A DNA stretch of 64,000 nucleotides from Panax quinquefolius. Its lineage: Eukaryota; Streptophyta; Magnoliopsida; Apiales; Araliaceae. Below are positions 47,857 to 61,050 of the stretch, one piece after another. Positions within the stretch are counted from its first letter, which is position 1, and each line of letters begins with the position of its first letter. The position numbers and the translations under genes were made by a program. Under the pieces are notes generated by a model. That model searched no databases, had not been told where the DNA came from, and worked only from the letters and a program-made list of their open reading frames with translations. The stretch spans positions 91,463,706-91,527,705 of the forward strand of contig CM035166.1 in assembly GCA_020205615.1 (NCBI GenBank), in the 5' to 3' direction.

Positions 47857-48030
47857 AAATATATCAAAAAAATCATTAGAAATATATCAAATATGCTACC
47901 ATGCCAAAAAGAAATATATCAAAAGATCATTAGAAATATATCAAATATGTTACCATGCCAGAAAGAAATATATCAAAAGATCATTAGAAATATATCAAAT
48001 ATGCTATCATGCCAAAAGAAATATATCCCA
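47857..48030. repeat. 54-bp tandem repeat in the Copia-2 leader
   Basis: Three units contain ATCATTAGAAATATATCAAA and an ATGCC at 47901, 47955 and 48009. It lies between the 5' LTR and the gag remnants. Confidence 0.85.
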
Positions 48031-48459
48031 ACAGTTGAATAACTACACAGCTCATAAGCTGAATGTTGCAAGCAAAATTACAATACACTTTTATTGAAAA
48101 ACACTGCACAATAGTTGAGGTTAGACATTAGATATACAAAGAAGACAATTTGAGGTGGTGTGATAATATATATATTTTAAATCTTTGTGAAGTCAGTAGG
48201 AATATTAATATAAGTTTTTCAAGTCACGAGAGTGATATGATGGCTATACGTATAGTACGACATATCATTAGCATGCTTGAACCAAGAACAACAAATTCTA
48301 ATAATAAGTTATGAATGGAATAACATGCGATATGTTATGCTAAAAAAATTGCGTATCCATACATATATATATATATATAATAGATAAATATACATTCTCC
48401 TTCAAATCAAATATGATCATCTTCAAGACGAAGGTGAGAAGCAATTCGTGCTGATAACG

Positions 48460-48706
48460 TGTTATAAAATATTACTAAAATCAAGAACAAAAATTGGAGA
48501 AAAGAGAGTATTCTCATAATATTTTCTATATATCTCATTCTCTATTACAATGCTCTTATTTATAGAGATATGGACTTGAAAGTTTCAAAACTCAAAAGTC
48601 ATGGGTTTAAAATTTAATGAACATGGGAGTTCCAAAATACCAAAGATCATTACAATTAAATATAAATCTAGACATCCATAAATATATATGTTATAATTTT
48701 ATAACA
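48460..48706 (-). repeat. Copia-2 5' LTR
   Basis: 247 bp, partner of 42081-42351. The sequence just inside it (reverse of CGTGCTGATAACG) is a candidate primer-binding site. Confidence 0.9.
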
Positions 48707-48711
48707 TAAAT

Positions 48712-50377
48712 ATCATTTTGAATATTAAGGTGTGAATTTGTTATAATGTTGTAGTTGTGGGTAATATTTATAAATTTTACAAAGTAAGCAAGTTGTTATA
48801 TAATATTCGATTGGTCGAGGAATATTCGTTTTAACAGGGAATATTCGTACGACGACACAATCATTGGTGGATCCCACAACAGAATTATTGTCGGAGTTGG
48901 AAAATGACAGAAATATCTTTTTATAAAAATAACGGCAAAAGTTTTACCGTTACCTGTTGAATTACCCGGTGATAAAAGTACAGTAATATGTGTGGTTGCA
49001 TAGTAGCACATGGTATTGATTATTGATGCTTACGTGAGAAGTCACTCAGTTTTGCTCAATTATTGCTACAATAATTGTTGCATAGTATCTCACGTTATTT
49101 GATTCAATTATTGTTACAATATTTTATATTATTAAATCAATAATTGAGATGACAAGTTATTCATATTATTATTTGCATAATTAACAATGTTTAGAAAGTT
49201 CTGTCGAGGAAGGAGTTTGGTCACCTAATTGCTCACCAATAGGGAAAAATCCTTATCGGAAAGCCCTCTCTTTCCTGGGAACGATATTGTTGTTAATATT
49301 GCGAGTTATAATAATGATGAATAAATGTTGTTAAAAATATTGAGGGGATTTTTATGAAGTATTTGTTATAAATTTTGCTTATTTTATGGACCCCCATTTA
49401 CCCATTTTTCAAAATAATCGGTAGAAAATTATTCAGTATATATAATAAAGGTGGGGCCCACATGTGGGAAACAAAGTCTTGGGGGGATAAATCTGATGAT
49501 TGTCACGGGTATGTACTATTTTTGTGTGTATATATATATATAAAATAAATTTTGTTTTTTTATTATGCATAGTGTTTGCATAGTATCTGCATAGTATTTG
49601 CATAGTATGATTATATGAAATCTGATTTCAGGCGTCCGTGGTTTTTTTTATATATTTTTGCGTCCGTGATTTCCTTAAATAGTACCCATTCCATTCTCCT
49701 ATAAATAGGATGGTTAGTTTAAAATTGAAAATCACACCAGAATCAAAAAATTCTTCTTCTATAATATTGAGCGTATTTCTTTCGAGTTTTAGGAAGTTTT
49801 GAGTGTAGAAAATAGTTCAAGTTTTCTTCAAGAATATCTCCGCCCGACCAGTTAGAATACTCTTCTTTTTAAGGTAAGAGATATTATTTTTGTTCAATAT
49901 TCGTATGAAATAATATTTTCTTCCATACTCTGTAGTATTAAGTAATATTATTTTGTTTCAGATTCTGAATTCTACACTCATTTTATTAAAGTTTTGACTT
50001 CTATACTCCATGAAATTAGTATAATATCCTTAAAATTTGCGTTTCATCCAGTATCTTTTCATGGAAATATTATTCTGAACATTCTTAATAAGTTTTAACT
50101 TTTTCATGTCGGGGTAATATTTACGGGGTACTATTCCCGAATTACTATTCATGAGGTACTATTCACTCGGGTACTATTCACCCGGGGCACTATTCATGAC
50201 AAAATTTAATTTCTTTTCGATCCAAATCATTTTTGATACAATATTATTCTTGAATTTTACTCCACAAACCAGTTACATGTTGACAATTTGGACATTATTG
50301 AATTATGGATAAATTAAATTATAAATATTTAAAAATTTATCATTTGCTTTCTTTTAATTGAATTCTTATATCATTGT
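48712..50377 (+). repeat. Gypsy-1 3' LTR, second piece
   Basis: It continues the LTR directly (ATCATTTTGAATATT, as in the 5' LTR at 34698), so the Copia-2 insertion is precise. It ends with ATTGT at 50373-50377, the target duplication of Gypsy-2. Confidence 0.9.
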
Positions 50378-52473
50378 TGTAATACCCAGAAAATAAATAA
50401 ATATTGAATAAATGATATTAATTATTTTAAAATATTCTAAGTGGACTTTGTCTTTCATTTGGGTCAAACTAGTCATTTATTTTGGGCTAATAAGTTAATA
50501 AGTGTTGAATAAATTAAATTGAAAAAAATTGGGCCTTAAAATTATTTGGGTTTAATTTATATGTGGTTAATATCTAATCCTATTAAAATTTGGAAAATAA
50601 ATTAAAAAAGAAAAAAAAACAAAACAAACAAACAAACTTAAAATCCTATACATTGTACGCTACTTATTCGTCTGAAAAAAGAAAGAAAAGGGAAGAGGCT
50701 GCCGCTCAGGGAGAGAAGGAAAAAGAGTGATTTTCATACCATTGATCTAGAAAAAAAAACAGGTATCTTTCTTTTTTTCTTTTTGGTTTTATGTATATCA
50801 TGACTATTGGGTATTGGATTTTATCATGTAATGATCGGTAAAAAAAAAAATTCATTAACAATGATCTGTACATAATAGGGAGCACGAATTGATGTATACT
50901 GTATATAAAGAGAGAGAATTGGAAAAGGTTAACATCTTTGACTTTCATAGCATAATATGTTTACTGATGTATGTTATTATATATATATATATATATAAAT
51001 CTATTTTAAAAAAAATCAAATCATGATTTAAAACATGGTTCGATGATCGAGGTTATGTATATATATATTTTTGTGTCAAGTATGGCCATTATTGAATAAA
51101 TGAGATTTATTATATATATAAAATCTTAAAGTTTTTGATTTGTTAAAGTAATAAAAAAATGATTAGAATTTAAATTATAATTTAATTAGGGTTATTTTGT
51201 AAAATTAATTTAATTTGAGAATTAATTTCATATTAGTATAAATTATAATTATTAGGTAACTTATAATTGTATTATTATTATTTTTATTAGATCGGACGGA
51301 AGGAATTTAACGAGACAAATTAGAATTTAAATTTTGGGTATTACATTGCTTAATCCAGGTACGGATTCCGTACTCTTCCAGCGAGACTCTTTTATTTTAG
51401 TTTGCTCGTTTCGTTATGCGTTTTGAAAATTAGTATTGCCTCTCATGATTATTTCTTGTCAAATTCATTGTGATAGCTTCATTTGGCGTCATAGTTGGAA
51501 ACTCATATTTGTACTCTGTAGACTGGTATAACATGTCTAAATTTATTTTGATATTTGTAGTAATGTGCATGTTAGTATTTTTGGAGACTTTGTGTTGATA
51601 TCTCATTTCAGTTAACATGTACATGTTAGAACCCCTTTGTTATGTCGCATGTGTTGTGACATGATGTTTTTGTTAGAATACCATAGGGTATACCTGAGCT
51701 ATAACCACCTGTGGGGGTACCACAGGCATGTCCTCTTGGCACCGAGGCATGACACTTTCCGTGGCGGTGTGATCAGTCCACGGCGTCTCCATTTTGTGCT
51801 CCAGTGGGAGTTGGCCATTTGGTGTTTTGTTGTGGGAGGCGTATGGGTCGACCCTAGTTTTCTGATACCTTGCTTACATGGATTGGTGATGTTTGTGCCA
51901 AACACGCCTTCCAATTTTCGACGATCTGGATTCATGATCCGATGTGTGTGATTGCTTGTGTGACATTATTTTGATTGCCTGTGTGGCATTATGTGACTTG
52001 CCTATGTGGCAAGGTATATTACTATTTGTTCTGAGCTCGGTATGAAATAACACCCAGCCATTTGATTTAGCCTACTATTTCGTTGTGTTAGTTTAGTTAG
52101 TTTCGTTTCATTTCATTTAATTGAATTAGTTATTTCGGTTCATTATTTGTATTCTATATCCGTACTGGGCATTTAGCTAATCTTCGTGTTTTTCTTCCGG
52201 CGGTGTCGGGGAATCAAGGCAAGTGTGATTAGAGCTCCATTCATTCCAATCATTTATAAATATTCTGTTTAGACTTGATGTGTCGGTTTACTTAGATTGT
52301 AATAATTATTTTAGATTGTGGTTTGAGACAGTTTAAGATTTATTATGGTTGACTTGTGGTATTTATCGATTATTAAGGCTATTCTTTTGTGGCTTTAAGC
52401 CTTGATATTAAATTCATCGGGTTTTGTTATGTTTTGAGTAACCTCTCTTTCTATTTTGGAAAGGGAGTGTTCT
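50378..52473 (+). repeat. Gypsy-2 5' LTR
   Basis: About 2.1 kb, highly similar to 57439-59538. It includes AT microsatellites near 50980 and 51060. The 3' boundary is approximate because the last bases differ from the partner LTR. Confidence 0.85.
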
Positions 52474-52658
52474 TGAGAGTTAATATCGTCGAGCCGAGTT
52501 CTTTCTTGTAGAAAACCTATTTAGGTTTGACCTGTGAGTTATGGGTAGACTTCTGGGTTAGGTTTTTGTTCTATTTGATTTCCTGTTCAGCTATCATATC
52601 CACTATATTTGAATATGTCTCTAATCTGCTTTGTTTATATTCGTGATCTCTTTCTTAG

Positions 52659-53889
52659 ATGGCTCGTAGATCCGCTAGAGTTGCTGGGAGGCGAGGTAAC
52701 AATAGGAGAAGAGGTGAGGGTCAGCCCAATGAGCAACCTAATAATCAGATAAATGCTCAGTTGGCTACCTTGGTGAATCAGGTAGTGAATCAGGCGTTAC
52801 CTCAGTTGGTGGCACAGTCAGACAGTAATGCATCGGCCCGCCATACGTAAATTCTGAGCGGAGAACCCAAGAAATAATGGTCCACAGGCAAACGAAGAGG
52901 AAGGGAATGCAGATGGTCTTGATCAGCAGGTGGTTCCAATGTATGTGTGGTTGGAAAGGTTTCAAAAGCAGAAACCACAGGCATTCGGTTTAGCTCCAAC
53001 TCCAATTGATGCAAAGAATTGGATTGCCCACTTAGAGAAGATTTTCGATGTGTTGGGGTGCTCGGATAATCAGAAAGTGTTGCTAGCTGCTTACAAGCTG
53101 GAAGGGGATGCGCAGAGGTGGTGGAAAGCGTTGAAAACAACAAAGGGTAATGGTTATGTTGAGGCACTTAGTCAAGGCGAGTTTTTGTGAGGTCTTTTAT
53201 CGCCAGTGATTTCCAAATTCAGCGATAAAGAGGCCTATGCTAGAGATTATCTGTCTATTCGGCAAAAAGATGACAAGTCCATCACAGATTTCATGACGAG
53301 GTTCACCGGGTTGGCAGGATTTGCGGGAACTTCTGCAGGGACTACAGCGGAACAGGCGGAGAAGTTTAAGTGGCAGATTCATTATAGGTATCGGCAACAT
53401 CTCATTAATACCAAGTTTACAGACGTGTCAGCAGTGGCCAATGCGGCCAAGGATATTGAGATGGAGAGACAGGACTTTCGGTCTTCTAAACAAGAAGGGA
53501 GTCGAAAGAGGGACAAAGATGACCAGCAGAGTCAAACTTCGGGTCATCACGGGAAGAATCAGAGTGGTCAGTGGAACAGGAACCGTGGTGGTCAGCAGGG
53601 GCAGTGGCGTGGCCAGAATCAAAATAGGGTTATCGGCGAGATGCCTCGTGAAAGGCGAGAATTGTCGACTTAGCCACCTTGGTATGGACAGAATCGTCAG
53701 CAGGGGCATAATTGTCAGCAGGGGCAAAATCAGGGTCGTTATCCGGGACCAGCTGGTGGGGGCAACCCGAATCTCATTCCGATAGCTCCTTGTGCTACTT
53801 ATGGGGCTAATCATTCGGGGAGGCAGTGTCACAGACTCACAGGTGCATGCTTCTTGTGTGGGCAGATGGGTCATATTGCTAGGGATTGT
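52659..53889 (+). pseudogene. Gypsy-2 gag with CCHC knuckle
   Basis: The frame starts MARRSARVAGRRGNNRRRGE and is lost near 52850. It resumes at about 52930 with WLERFQKQKPQAFGLAPTP and LAAYKLEGDAQRWWKAL. It shifts near 53170-53200 and continues with DKEAYARDYLSIRQKDDKS. TAG 53671-53673 sits within a continuing frame. The knuckle CFLCGQMGHIARDC at 53848-53889 is intact. Confidence 0.85.
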
Positions 53890-56800
53890 ACCGGTCCACG
53901 TGGTAATGGTGGAGGTGGTGATAATGGTGGCAATGGAGGTCAGCGTCAGGGTGGTCGAGTGTTTGCCTTGACATATAACCAGGCGGCAGGTGCACCAGGT
54001 ATTGTTTCTAGCACTCTTTTAGTAGGTAATCGCGAGGCTTCTATTTTGTTTGATACGGGTTCTACTCATTCCGTTGTTGCTCGGTCTTTTGTTCGGCACC
54101 TGGGTGTGCCATCTCAGTCTTTAGATTCTGTGATGTCTATTTCTACCCCGATGGGGACTTCTGTCGTTATTTTCGATTTGTATCGAGGGTGTCCGATAAG
54201 TTTTGGGGATAAGATCTGTAGTGTTAATCTTCTTCCGATGAGTATGCACGATTTTGATGTCATTCTTGGGATGGACTGGTTGGATAAGCACCAGGCCACT
54301 ATCGATTGTCAGGTGAAGAAGGTTATATTTGGAGATGTGAAGTCTCTGGAGTTCGTGTTTTAGGGTTCACAGCCGAGTAGAGTGGTGAAGTTAATTTCAG
54401 CTTTGAAGGCTGGGAAGTTGGTGGCAAAGGGTTGTGAGGGGTATTTGGCGTTCGTGAAAGATACCTCTAAGGGTGAGTCCCGTATTGAGGATGTTCCAAT
54501 TGTTCGTGATTTTTCCGATGTGTTTCCTGAGGAGTTGTCAAGGTTGCCACCGCAGCGAGAAGTGGAGTTTGCTATTGAGCTTGTTCCTGGTGCGGAGCCT
54601 ATCTCTAAGGCGTTGTATCGAATGGCACCATTGGAGTTGCAGGAGTTGAAGGAGCAGTTGCAAGAATTATTAGATCGTGGCGTGATTCGGCCGAGTGTTT
54701 CGCCGTGGGGTGCTCCAGTTTTGTTTGTGAAGAAGAAGGATGGGTCTATGAGGCTGTGTATAGACTATAGAGAGTTGAACAAAATAACCATCAGGAATCA
54801 GTATCCATTGCAGAGAATTTATGACTTGTTTGACCAACTTCAAGGGGCAAAATATTTTTCGAAGATAGACTTGAGGTCGGGGTATCATCGTTGAGGGTGA
54901 GGGATGGGGATATCCCTAAGATAGCTTTTCGCACTCGATATGGGCATTACGAGTTCTTGGTGATGCCATTCGGGTTGACTAACGCTCCGGCGGTGTTTAT
55001 GGATTTAATGAATCGGGTGTTCAGAGAGTATTTAGACCAATTTATTATTGTCTTTATTGATGACATTTTGGTTTACTCCAAGTCTAAGGAAGAGCATGAG
55101 GAGCATCTTCGCACAGTGTTGGGGATTTTGCAGAAAGAGAAGTTGTATGCTAAATTCTCTAAATGCGAGTTTTGGTTGGAGCAGGTTGCATTTTTGGGAC
55201 ATGTTGTTTCTGCTGAAGGCATTAAGGTGGATCCTGCGAAGGTTGAGGCTATCACTAAATGGTCGAGACCTACTACGGTGACAGAGATTAGGAGTTTCTT
55301 GGGTTTGGCAGGGTATTATAGGCGGTTTGTGGAAGGATTTTCCTTGCTTGCCTTACCATTGACTCAGTTGATGAGAAAGGGCGTGAAGTTTATGTGGAAT
55401 GAGGAGCGGGAGAAGAGTTTCGAGGAGCTGAAGAAACGACTTGTGTCAGCTCCTATACTTGCATTACCGTCAGGGGCTGGAGGTTACCAGATTTATAGTG
55501 ATGCTTCTAAGAAGGGTTTGGGGTGTGTTTTGATGCAACACGGTAAGGTGATTACTTATGCTTCTAGGCAGCTTAAACCTTATGAGGTGAATTACCCCAC
55601 ACATGATTTGTAGTTGGCAGCGGTGATCTTTGCCTTAAAGATTTGGAGGCACTATTTGTATGGAGAGACTTGTGATATCTTCACCGATCATAAAAATCTT
55701 AAATACATTTTCACTCAGAAAGAGCTCAATATGAGGCAGAGGCGTTGGTTGGAGCTTCTAAAGGATTATGATGCTAGAATTCAAGATCACCCAGGAAGGC
55801 AAATGTGGTTGCGTATGCTTTCTTAGCCAAAAGAGTTATGGGAGTGTAGCAGCCCTTATTACATAACCTCAGCTTATTTCGGATATGGAACGACTAGAGT
55901 TGGAGTTGTATGTACGAGGTTCAGATGGGCAATTGGCAGGTATGAGAGTGGAGCCCTCTATTATCTCGTGGGTTAAAAAAGCTCAAAAAGAAGATGGGGA
56001 GTTGTGGAGTATGGCGCAGAATTTAGAGGAGGGCAAGCATTACGAGTTTTGTATTGATGACCATGGTGTGATTTGGTTGGGTGAGCGGTTGTGTATGCTT
56101 AATCACCGATCCAATCATTCGAGAGGTCAGTCTTGGTGAGGCTCATAATTTGCCATTTTCTATTCATCCAGGTTCTACAAAGATGTATAGGGATTTGAAG
56201 GACAATTTTTGGTGGAATGGGATGAAACGAGACGTGGCTGAATATGTTGGGAAGTGTCTCACTTGTCAACAAGTGAAGATAGAACATCAACGAGCTAGTG
56301 GTCTGCTGCAACAGCAGTGTGGAAGTGGGAGGATATCACGATGGACTTTGTGACTGGTTTGCCAAAGACTTTCAAGAAGAATGATGTCATTTGGGTAGTG
56401 GTGGATCAGTTGACTAAATCGGCACACTTTTTGGCGATCCATGAGGGTTACTCAGTGGATAGGTTGACACATATCTTTCAGCAGGAGATTGTTAGACTTC
56501 ATGGTACTCCGGTGTCTATTGTTTCAGATCGGGACCCACGGTTCACTTCAAGGTTCTGGAAAGGGTTTCAACGAGCTTGGGGTATTCGGCTCAACTTCAG
56601 TACTTCTTTTCATCCGCAGATTGATGGGCAATCCGAACGGACTATTCAGACGTTGGAGGACATATTGAGGTCTTGTGCACTTGAGTGGTCGGGTAATTGG
56701 GATGATTACTTGAGCCTAGTTGAGTTTGCTTATAACAACAGCTGGCATGCAAGTATTGGAATGGCACCGTTTGAGGCATTGTATGGAAGGAAGTGTCGAG

Positions 56801-57384
56801 CACCGACTTGTTGGGATGAGGTTGGTGAAAGGGCCATAGAAGGGCCTGAGTTAGTCCAAATCACTACGGAGAAGGTAGCGGTGGCTAAGGAGAAATTGAA
56901 GACGGCTCGATCACGGCAGAAGTGTTATGCTGATAAACATAGGAGGACTTTAGAGTTTGAGCCCGGGGAGCATGTGTTCCTAAAAGTTTCTCCTTGGAAG
57001 GGCATTCGACGATTTGGGTTGAAAGGGAAATTTAGTCCGCGTTACATTGGCCCATTTGAGATTCTGGAGAGGGTTGGTGAGGTTGCATATCGGTTAGCTT
57101 TGCCACCGCAGCTAGCTCACGTGCACAATGTGTTCCATGTGTCGGTGTTGAGGAGTTATCATTATCATCCGTTGCACGTGGTGCAATATCCATTCGATAA
57201 GATTCGGGAGGATCTTACTTGTGAGGAGCAAGCTGAGGCGATTTTGGATCGTCAAGAAAGGATTATGAAGAGGAAGACCATTCCGTTTGTCAAGGTTCTG
57301 TGGAGGAACCATTCGGAGCGAGAAGCCACTTGGGAGATAGAGGAGTCTATTCGAGCGGAGTATCCGTATCTCTTTGAGAATTAG
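53890..57384 (+). pseudogene. Gypsy-2 pol: protease, RT, RNase H, integrase, chromodomain
   Basis: The protease LFDTGSTHSVVARSF keeps DTG (54052-54060). RT has [18 protein letters not shown] and FIDDIL (FIDD 55053-55064). RNase H has [16 protein letters not shown] and [20 protein letters not shown]. Integrase has HPGSTKMYRDLKDNFWW, CLTCQQVKIEHQ and, in the long open frame 56317-57384, VVVDQLTKSAHFLAIH, SDRDPRFTSRFW and DGQSERTIQTLEDIL. The end KTIPFVKVLWRNHSEREATW is a chromodomain-type motif. Breaks are a stop at 54361, a one-base deletion at about 54891, a stop at 55611, indels near 55797 and 55815, and a shift near 56100-56140. Confidence 0.9.
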
Positions 57385-57438
57385 GTATGTTCCATTCTTT
57401 TGATTCCGGGGACGGAATCCTTTTTAAGGGGTAGGTGA

Positions 57439-58029
57439 TGTAATACCCAGAAAATAAATAAATATTGAATAAGTGATATTAATTGTTTTAAAATATTCTA
57501 AGTGGACTTTGTCTTTCATTTAGGTCAAACTAGTCATTTATTTTGGGCTAATAAGTTAATAAGTGTTGAATAAATTAAATTGAAAAAAAATGGGCCTTAA
57601 AATTTGTTGGGTTTAATTTATATGTGGTTAATATCTAATCCAATTAAAATTTGGAAAATAAATTAAAAAAAAACAAAACAAAACAAACAAACAAACTTAC
57701 AATCCTATACATTGTACGCTACTTATTCGTCTGATAAAAGAAAGAAAAGGGAAGAGGCTGCCGCTCAGGGAGAGAAGGAAAAAGAGTGATTTTCATACCA
57801 TTGATCTAGAAAAAAAAAACAGGTATCTTTCTTTCTTTCTTTTTGGTTTTATGTATATCATGACTATTGGGTACTGGATTTTATCATGTAATGATCGGTA
57901 AAAAAAAAAATCGTTAACAATGATCTGTACATAATAGGGAGCACGAATTGATGTATACTGTATATAAAGAGAGAGAATTGAAAAAGGTTAACATCTTTGA
58001 CTTTGAGCAGTAATATGTTTACCGTATGT

Positions 58030-58067
<38 letters not shown>

Positions 58068-59538
58068 ATTTAAAAAAAATCGAATCATGATTTAAAATCT
58101 GGTTCAAGATCGAAATTCACATATATATATATATATTTGTGTCGTAAGATGGCCATTATTGAATAAATGAGATTTATTATATATATAAAATCTTAAAGTT
58201 TTTGATTTGTTAAAGTAATAAAAAATGATTAGAATTTAAATTATAATTTAATTAGGGTTATTTTGTAAAATTAATTTAATTGGAGAATTAATTTCATATT
58301 AGTATAAATTATAATTATTAGGTAACTTATAATTGTATTATTATTATTTTTATTAGATCGGACGGAAGGAATTTAACGAGACAAATTAGAATTTAAATTT
58401 TGGGTATTACATTGCTTAATCCAGGTACGGATTCCGTACTCTTCCAGCGAGACTCTTTTGTTTTAGTTTGCTCGTTTCGTTATGCGTTTTGAAAATTAGT
58501 ATTGCCTCTCATGATTATTTCTTGTCAAATTAATTGTGATAGCTTCGTTTGGTGTCATACTTGGAAACTCATATTTGTACTCTGTAGACTGGTACAACAT
58601 GTCTAAATTTATTTTGATATTTGTAGTAATGTGCATGTTAGTATTTTTGGAGACTTTGTGTTGATATCTCGTTTCAGTTAACATGTACATGTTAGAACCC
58701 CTTTGTTATGTCGCATGTGTTGTGACATGATGTTTTGTTAGAATACCATAGGGTATACCGAGCTATAACCACCGTAGGGGGTACCACAGGCATGTCCTCT
58801 CTAACCGAGGCATGACACTTTCCGTGGCGGTGTGATCGATCCACTGCGTCTCCATTTGTGTGCTCCGGTGGGAGTTGGCCATTTGGTGTTTTGTTGTGGG
58901 GCGGCGTATGGTCGCACCCTAGTTTTCTCTGCTACGCTACGTTCGCTCATGCGATTGGTGATGTTTGTGCCAAACACGCCTTCCGATTTTGCACGATCTG
59001 GATTATGCAATTCGATGTGTGATTGCACATGTGACATTATTTTGATTGCACATGTGGCATTATGTGACTTACTGTGGCATTATTCGAGCTTCGGTATGAA
59101 AATAACACCCACCATTTGATTCATTCAAATTTACTATTTCGTTGTGTTAGTTTAGTTAGTTTACGTTTCGTTCATTTCATTTAATTGAATTAGTTATTTT
59201 GGTTCATTATTTGTATTCTATATCCGTCTTCGGGCATTTGGCTCATCCGTGTTTTTTCTTCCGGCGGTGTCGGGGAATCAAGGCGAAGTGTGATGAGAGC
59301 TTCATTCATTCCAATCATTTATAAATATTCTGTTTAGACTTGATGTGTCAGTTTACTTAGATTGTAATAATTATTTTAGATTGTGGTTTGAGACAGTTTG
59401 AGATTTATTATGGTTGACTTGTGGTATTTATCAGTTATTAAAGCTATTCTTTTGTGGCTTTAAGCCTTGATATTAAATTCATCAGTTTTGTTATGTTTTG
59501 AGTAACCTCTCTTTCTATTTCGGAAAGGGGGTGTTACA
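57439..59538 (+). repeat. Gypsy-2 3' LTR
   Basis: 2100 bp, preceded by the polypurine tract AAGGGGTAGG (57426-57435). It has an expanded (TA)n at 58032-58065 and several small deletions near 58800-59100 compared with the 5' copy. Confidence 0.9.
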
Positions 59539-59543
59539 ATTGT

Positions 59544-60312
59544 CATCATCCTCATGCTTATATTATGATGAAAGTCATCTGTGGCCTGTAGTGCATAGAT
59601 GAACTGTTTATTGGTATGATTATGACCAGAGATTATTCGGTATAATCATGATTGTAATGTTATAAATGATGTGGTAAAAGTTCTCATTGGCCCGTAGTGC
59701 ATTGTTGGACAGTTGTTGGCATGATCATGACCATTGGTGAAAACCCGAATATCCTTGGCCCGTAGTGCATGGATAATTCAGTGATGTGGATTATTTATTA
59801 AGCTAAGTCTCAGCGATAAAATTTATGATAAACTTTTTAAATCATAGAAGATAGTAGATATCATGCTCTACTTGACTCTTCTAATGGATTGCTTGTTCCA
59901 CTGTAGTTAAACTTGATGTTTATTATATTTTATCAATTTAACATTGTTGAAGGCTAACGATAATTTATTCTGCATTATCTAAGTCATAATATTTCTTACT
60001 GAGCTAGTTGAGCTCACTCTTTTGCTTTCATTATTTTATTCAGAAAATGAGAACGTAGTCAGGACTAGTCGGGGAACGGAGTGATGGTCCAAGATGGTGG
60101 CTATAGTAGTCTTCACTATTCTATGAAATAGTGTAATAATAAATGTAATGAGGACTCCATTGAGTTTGGATATTGTCTAGAAAACAATATTCGTATAAAA
60201 ACTCTTAGCTACGCTTTTGGTAGTATTATATAAATGAAGTTTGTATTTAAGTTTTGTACCATGTATTTGGCGACCCAAGATAGGTGATGTCTAACTATTT
60301 TGGAGGGTCACA
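59544..60312 (+). repeat. Gypsy-1 3' LTR, third piece
   Basis: It matches 36415-37237 of the 5' LTR, including the GCCCGTAGTGCAT words and TTTGGCGACCCAAGAT, and ends GGGTCACA before TTATT. Confidence 0.9.
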
Positions 60313-60317
60313 TTATT

Positions 60318-61050
60318 GTTGTTATTTTTTTTACATTTTGAGACTTGCAACTCAAAATAATTAAAAGAAAGCAAAACCTAAATAAATATTGAGAAACGAT
60401 TATCTTGAACATAAATTTAATTATAATTTGTTTAAAATTTTAATATCAATTAAAAAAAACAAAAAATAGATGAATGGGGAGAGAGAGAGAGGTAGGAGAG
60501 AGAGAGAGAGAAACTAGACTTAATTTGTTAAAAAGATGAAACAAATTACTTCTAAAAAAATAACTTATAAATTAATTTAAAATTAAAATTTAAATCATAA
60601 AAATAATTTATAAATTGGCCAAACTAACTTATAAATTATGACCGAACAAGCTATAAGATTTCTAGTAATAATGATGCAAAAAAATGTTAGAACTTTTTTT
60701 TTTCAAAATTAGAAAACAAATTCCTATTCTCACTCTTAAATAAATAGTACCAACAAAATTAGTATACTTGTAATTGTATATATTATCATTATATTGATAT
60801 ATCATAAAAAAATTATTATTATAATTAATAAAATGACACATAAGTCACCATAAAAGAGGATAGATAATTTCTGTTCACCTAATACATAATTTTTTCAAAA
60901 AGAATTGACACTAGTATTTATCCTATCAAAATAGCAATATAATATTTCCAAAATATATCATTTTAATTTTTATGATCATTTTTAAGTAAAAGAAATTGAA
61001 AACTTCGTTGGTGGCAGTTAAAAAGAGGTTGTTTGTTTAATTTAATCAAC
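60318..61050. other. AT-rich intergenic sequence, upstream region of the PP2A-like gene
   Basis: It contains a (GA)n microsatellite at 60479-60517 and no ORF or RNA gene. The part nearest 61050 may hold promoter elements, but none can be identified securely. Confidence 0.5.

Larger units (their letters stand above)
42081..48706 (-). mobile_element. Ty1/copia retrotransposon (Copia-2) nested in the Gypsy-1 3' LTR
   Basis: LTRs are 42081-42351 and 48460-48706, both running TGTTATAAAAT ... TTTTATAACA. Perfect TAAAT duplications lie at 42076-42080 and 48707-48711. In element sense, gag comes first (48100-46800), then a broken pre-integrase, RT and RNase H. Most of integrase is missing. The interior also carries a hAT-like insert. 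A G-rich tract (reverse of CTCCCCCTTGG at 42352) precedes the 3' LTR. Confidence 0.92.
50378..59538 (+). mobile_element. Ty3/gypsy chromodomain retrotransposon (Gypsy-2) nested in the Gypsy-1 3' LTR
   Basis: ATTGT duplications at 50373-50377 and 59539-59543 are perfect. LTRs are 50378-52473 and 57439-59538, starting TGTAATACCCAG and ending GGTGTTACA (the 5' copy is altered at its last bases). It carries gag, protease, RT, RNase H, integrase and a chromodomain. It keeps intact catalytic motifs in most modules but is broken by single-base indels and a few stops. The primer site after the 5' LTR is not recognisable. Confidence 0.92.
34648..60312 (+). mobile_element. Ty3/gypsy chromodomain retrotransposon (Gypsy-1), 3' LTR interrupted twice
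   Basis: Perfect TTATT duplications flank it at 34643-34647 and 60313-60317. The 5' LTR is 34648-37237 and the internal region 37238-42034. The 3' LTR is in three pieces: 42035-42080, 48712-50377 and 59544-60312. Removing Copia-2 and Gypsy-2 leaves about 9.9 kb. Module order gag, protease, RT, RNase H, integrase, chromodomain fits the Tekay/Del type of chromovirus. At least a dozen stops and some frameshifts make it defective. Confidence 0.92.

Noticed and set aside
51637..51951. 104-codon ORF in the Gypsy-2 5' LTR (equivalent 58832-59119)
   Set aside because: The paired LTR has deletions that change the frame, so it is not maintained as protein.
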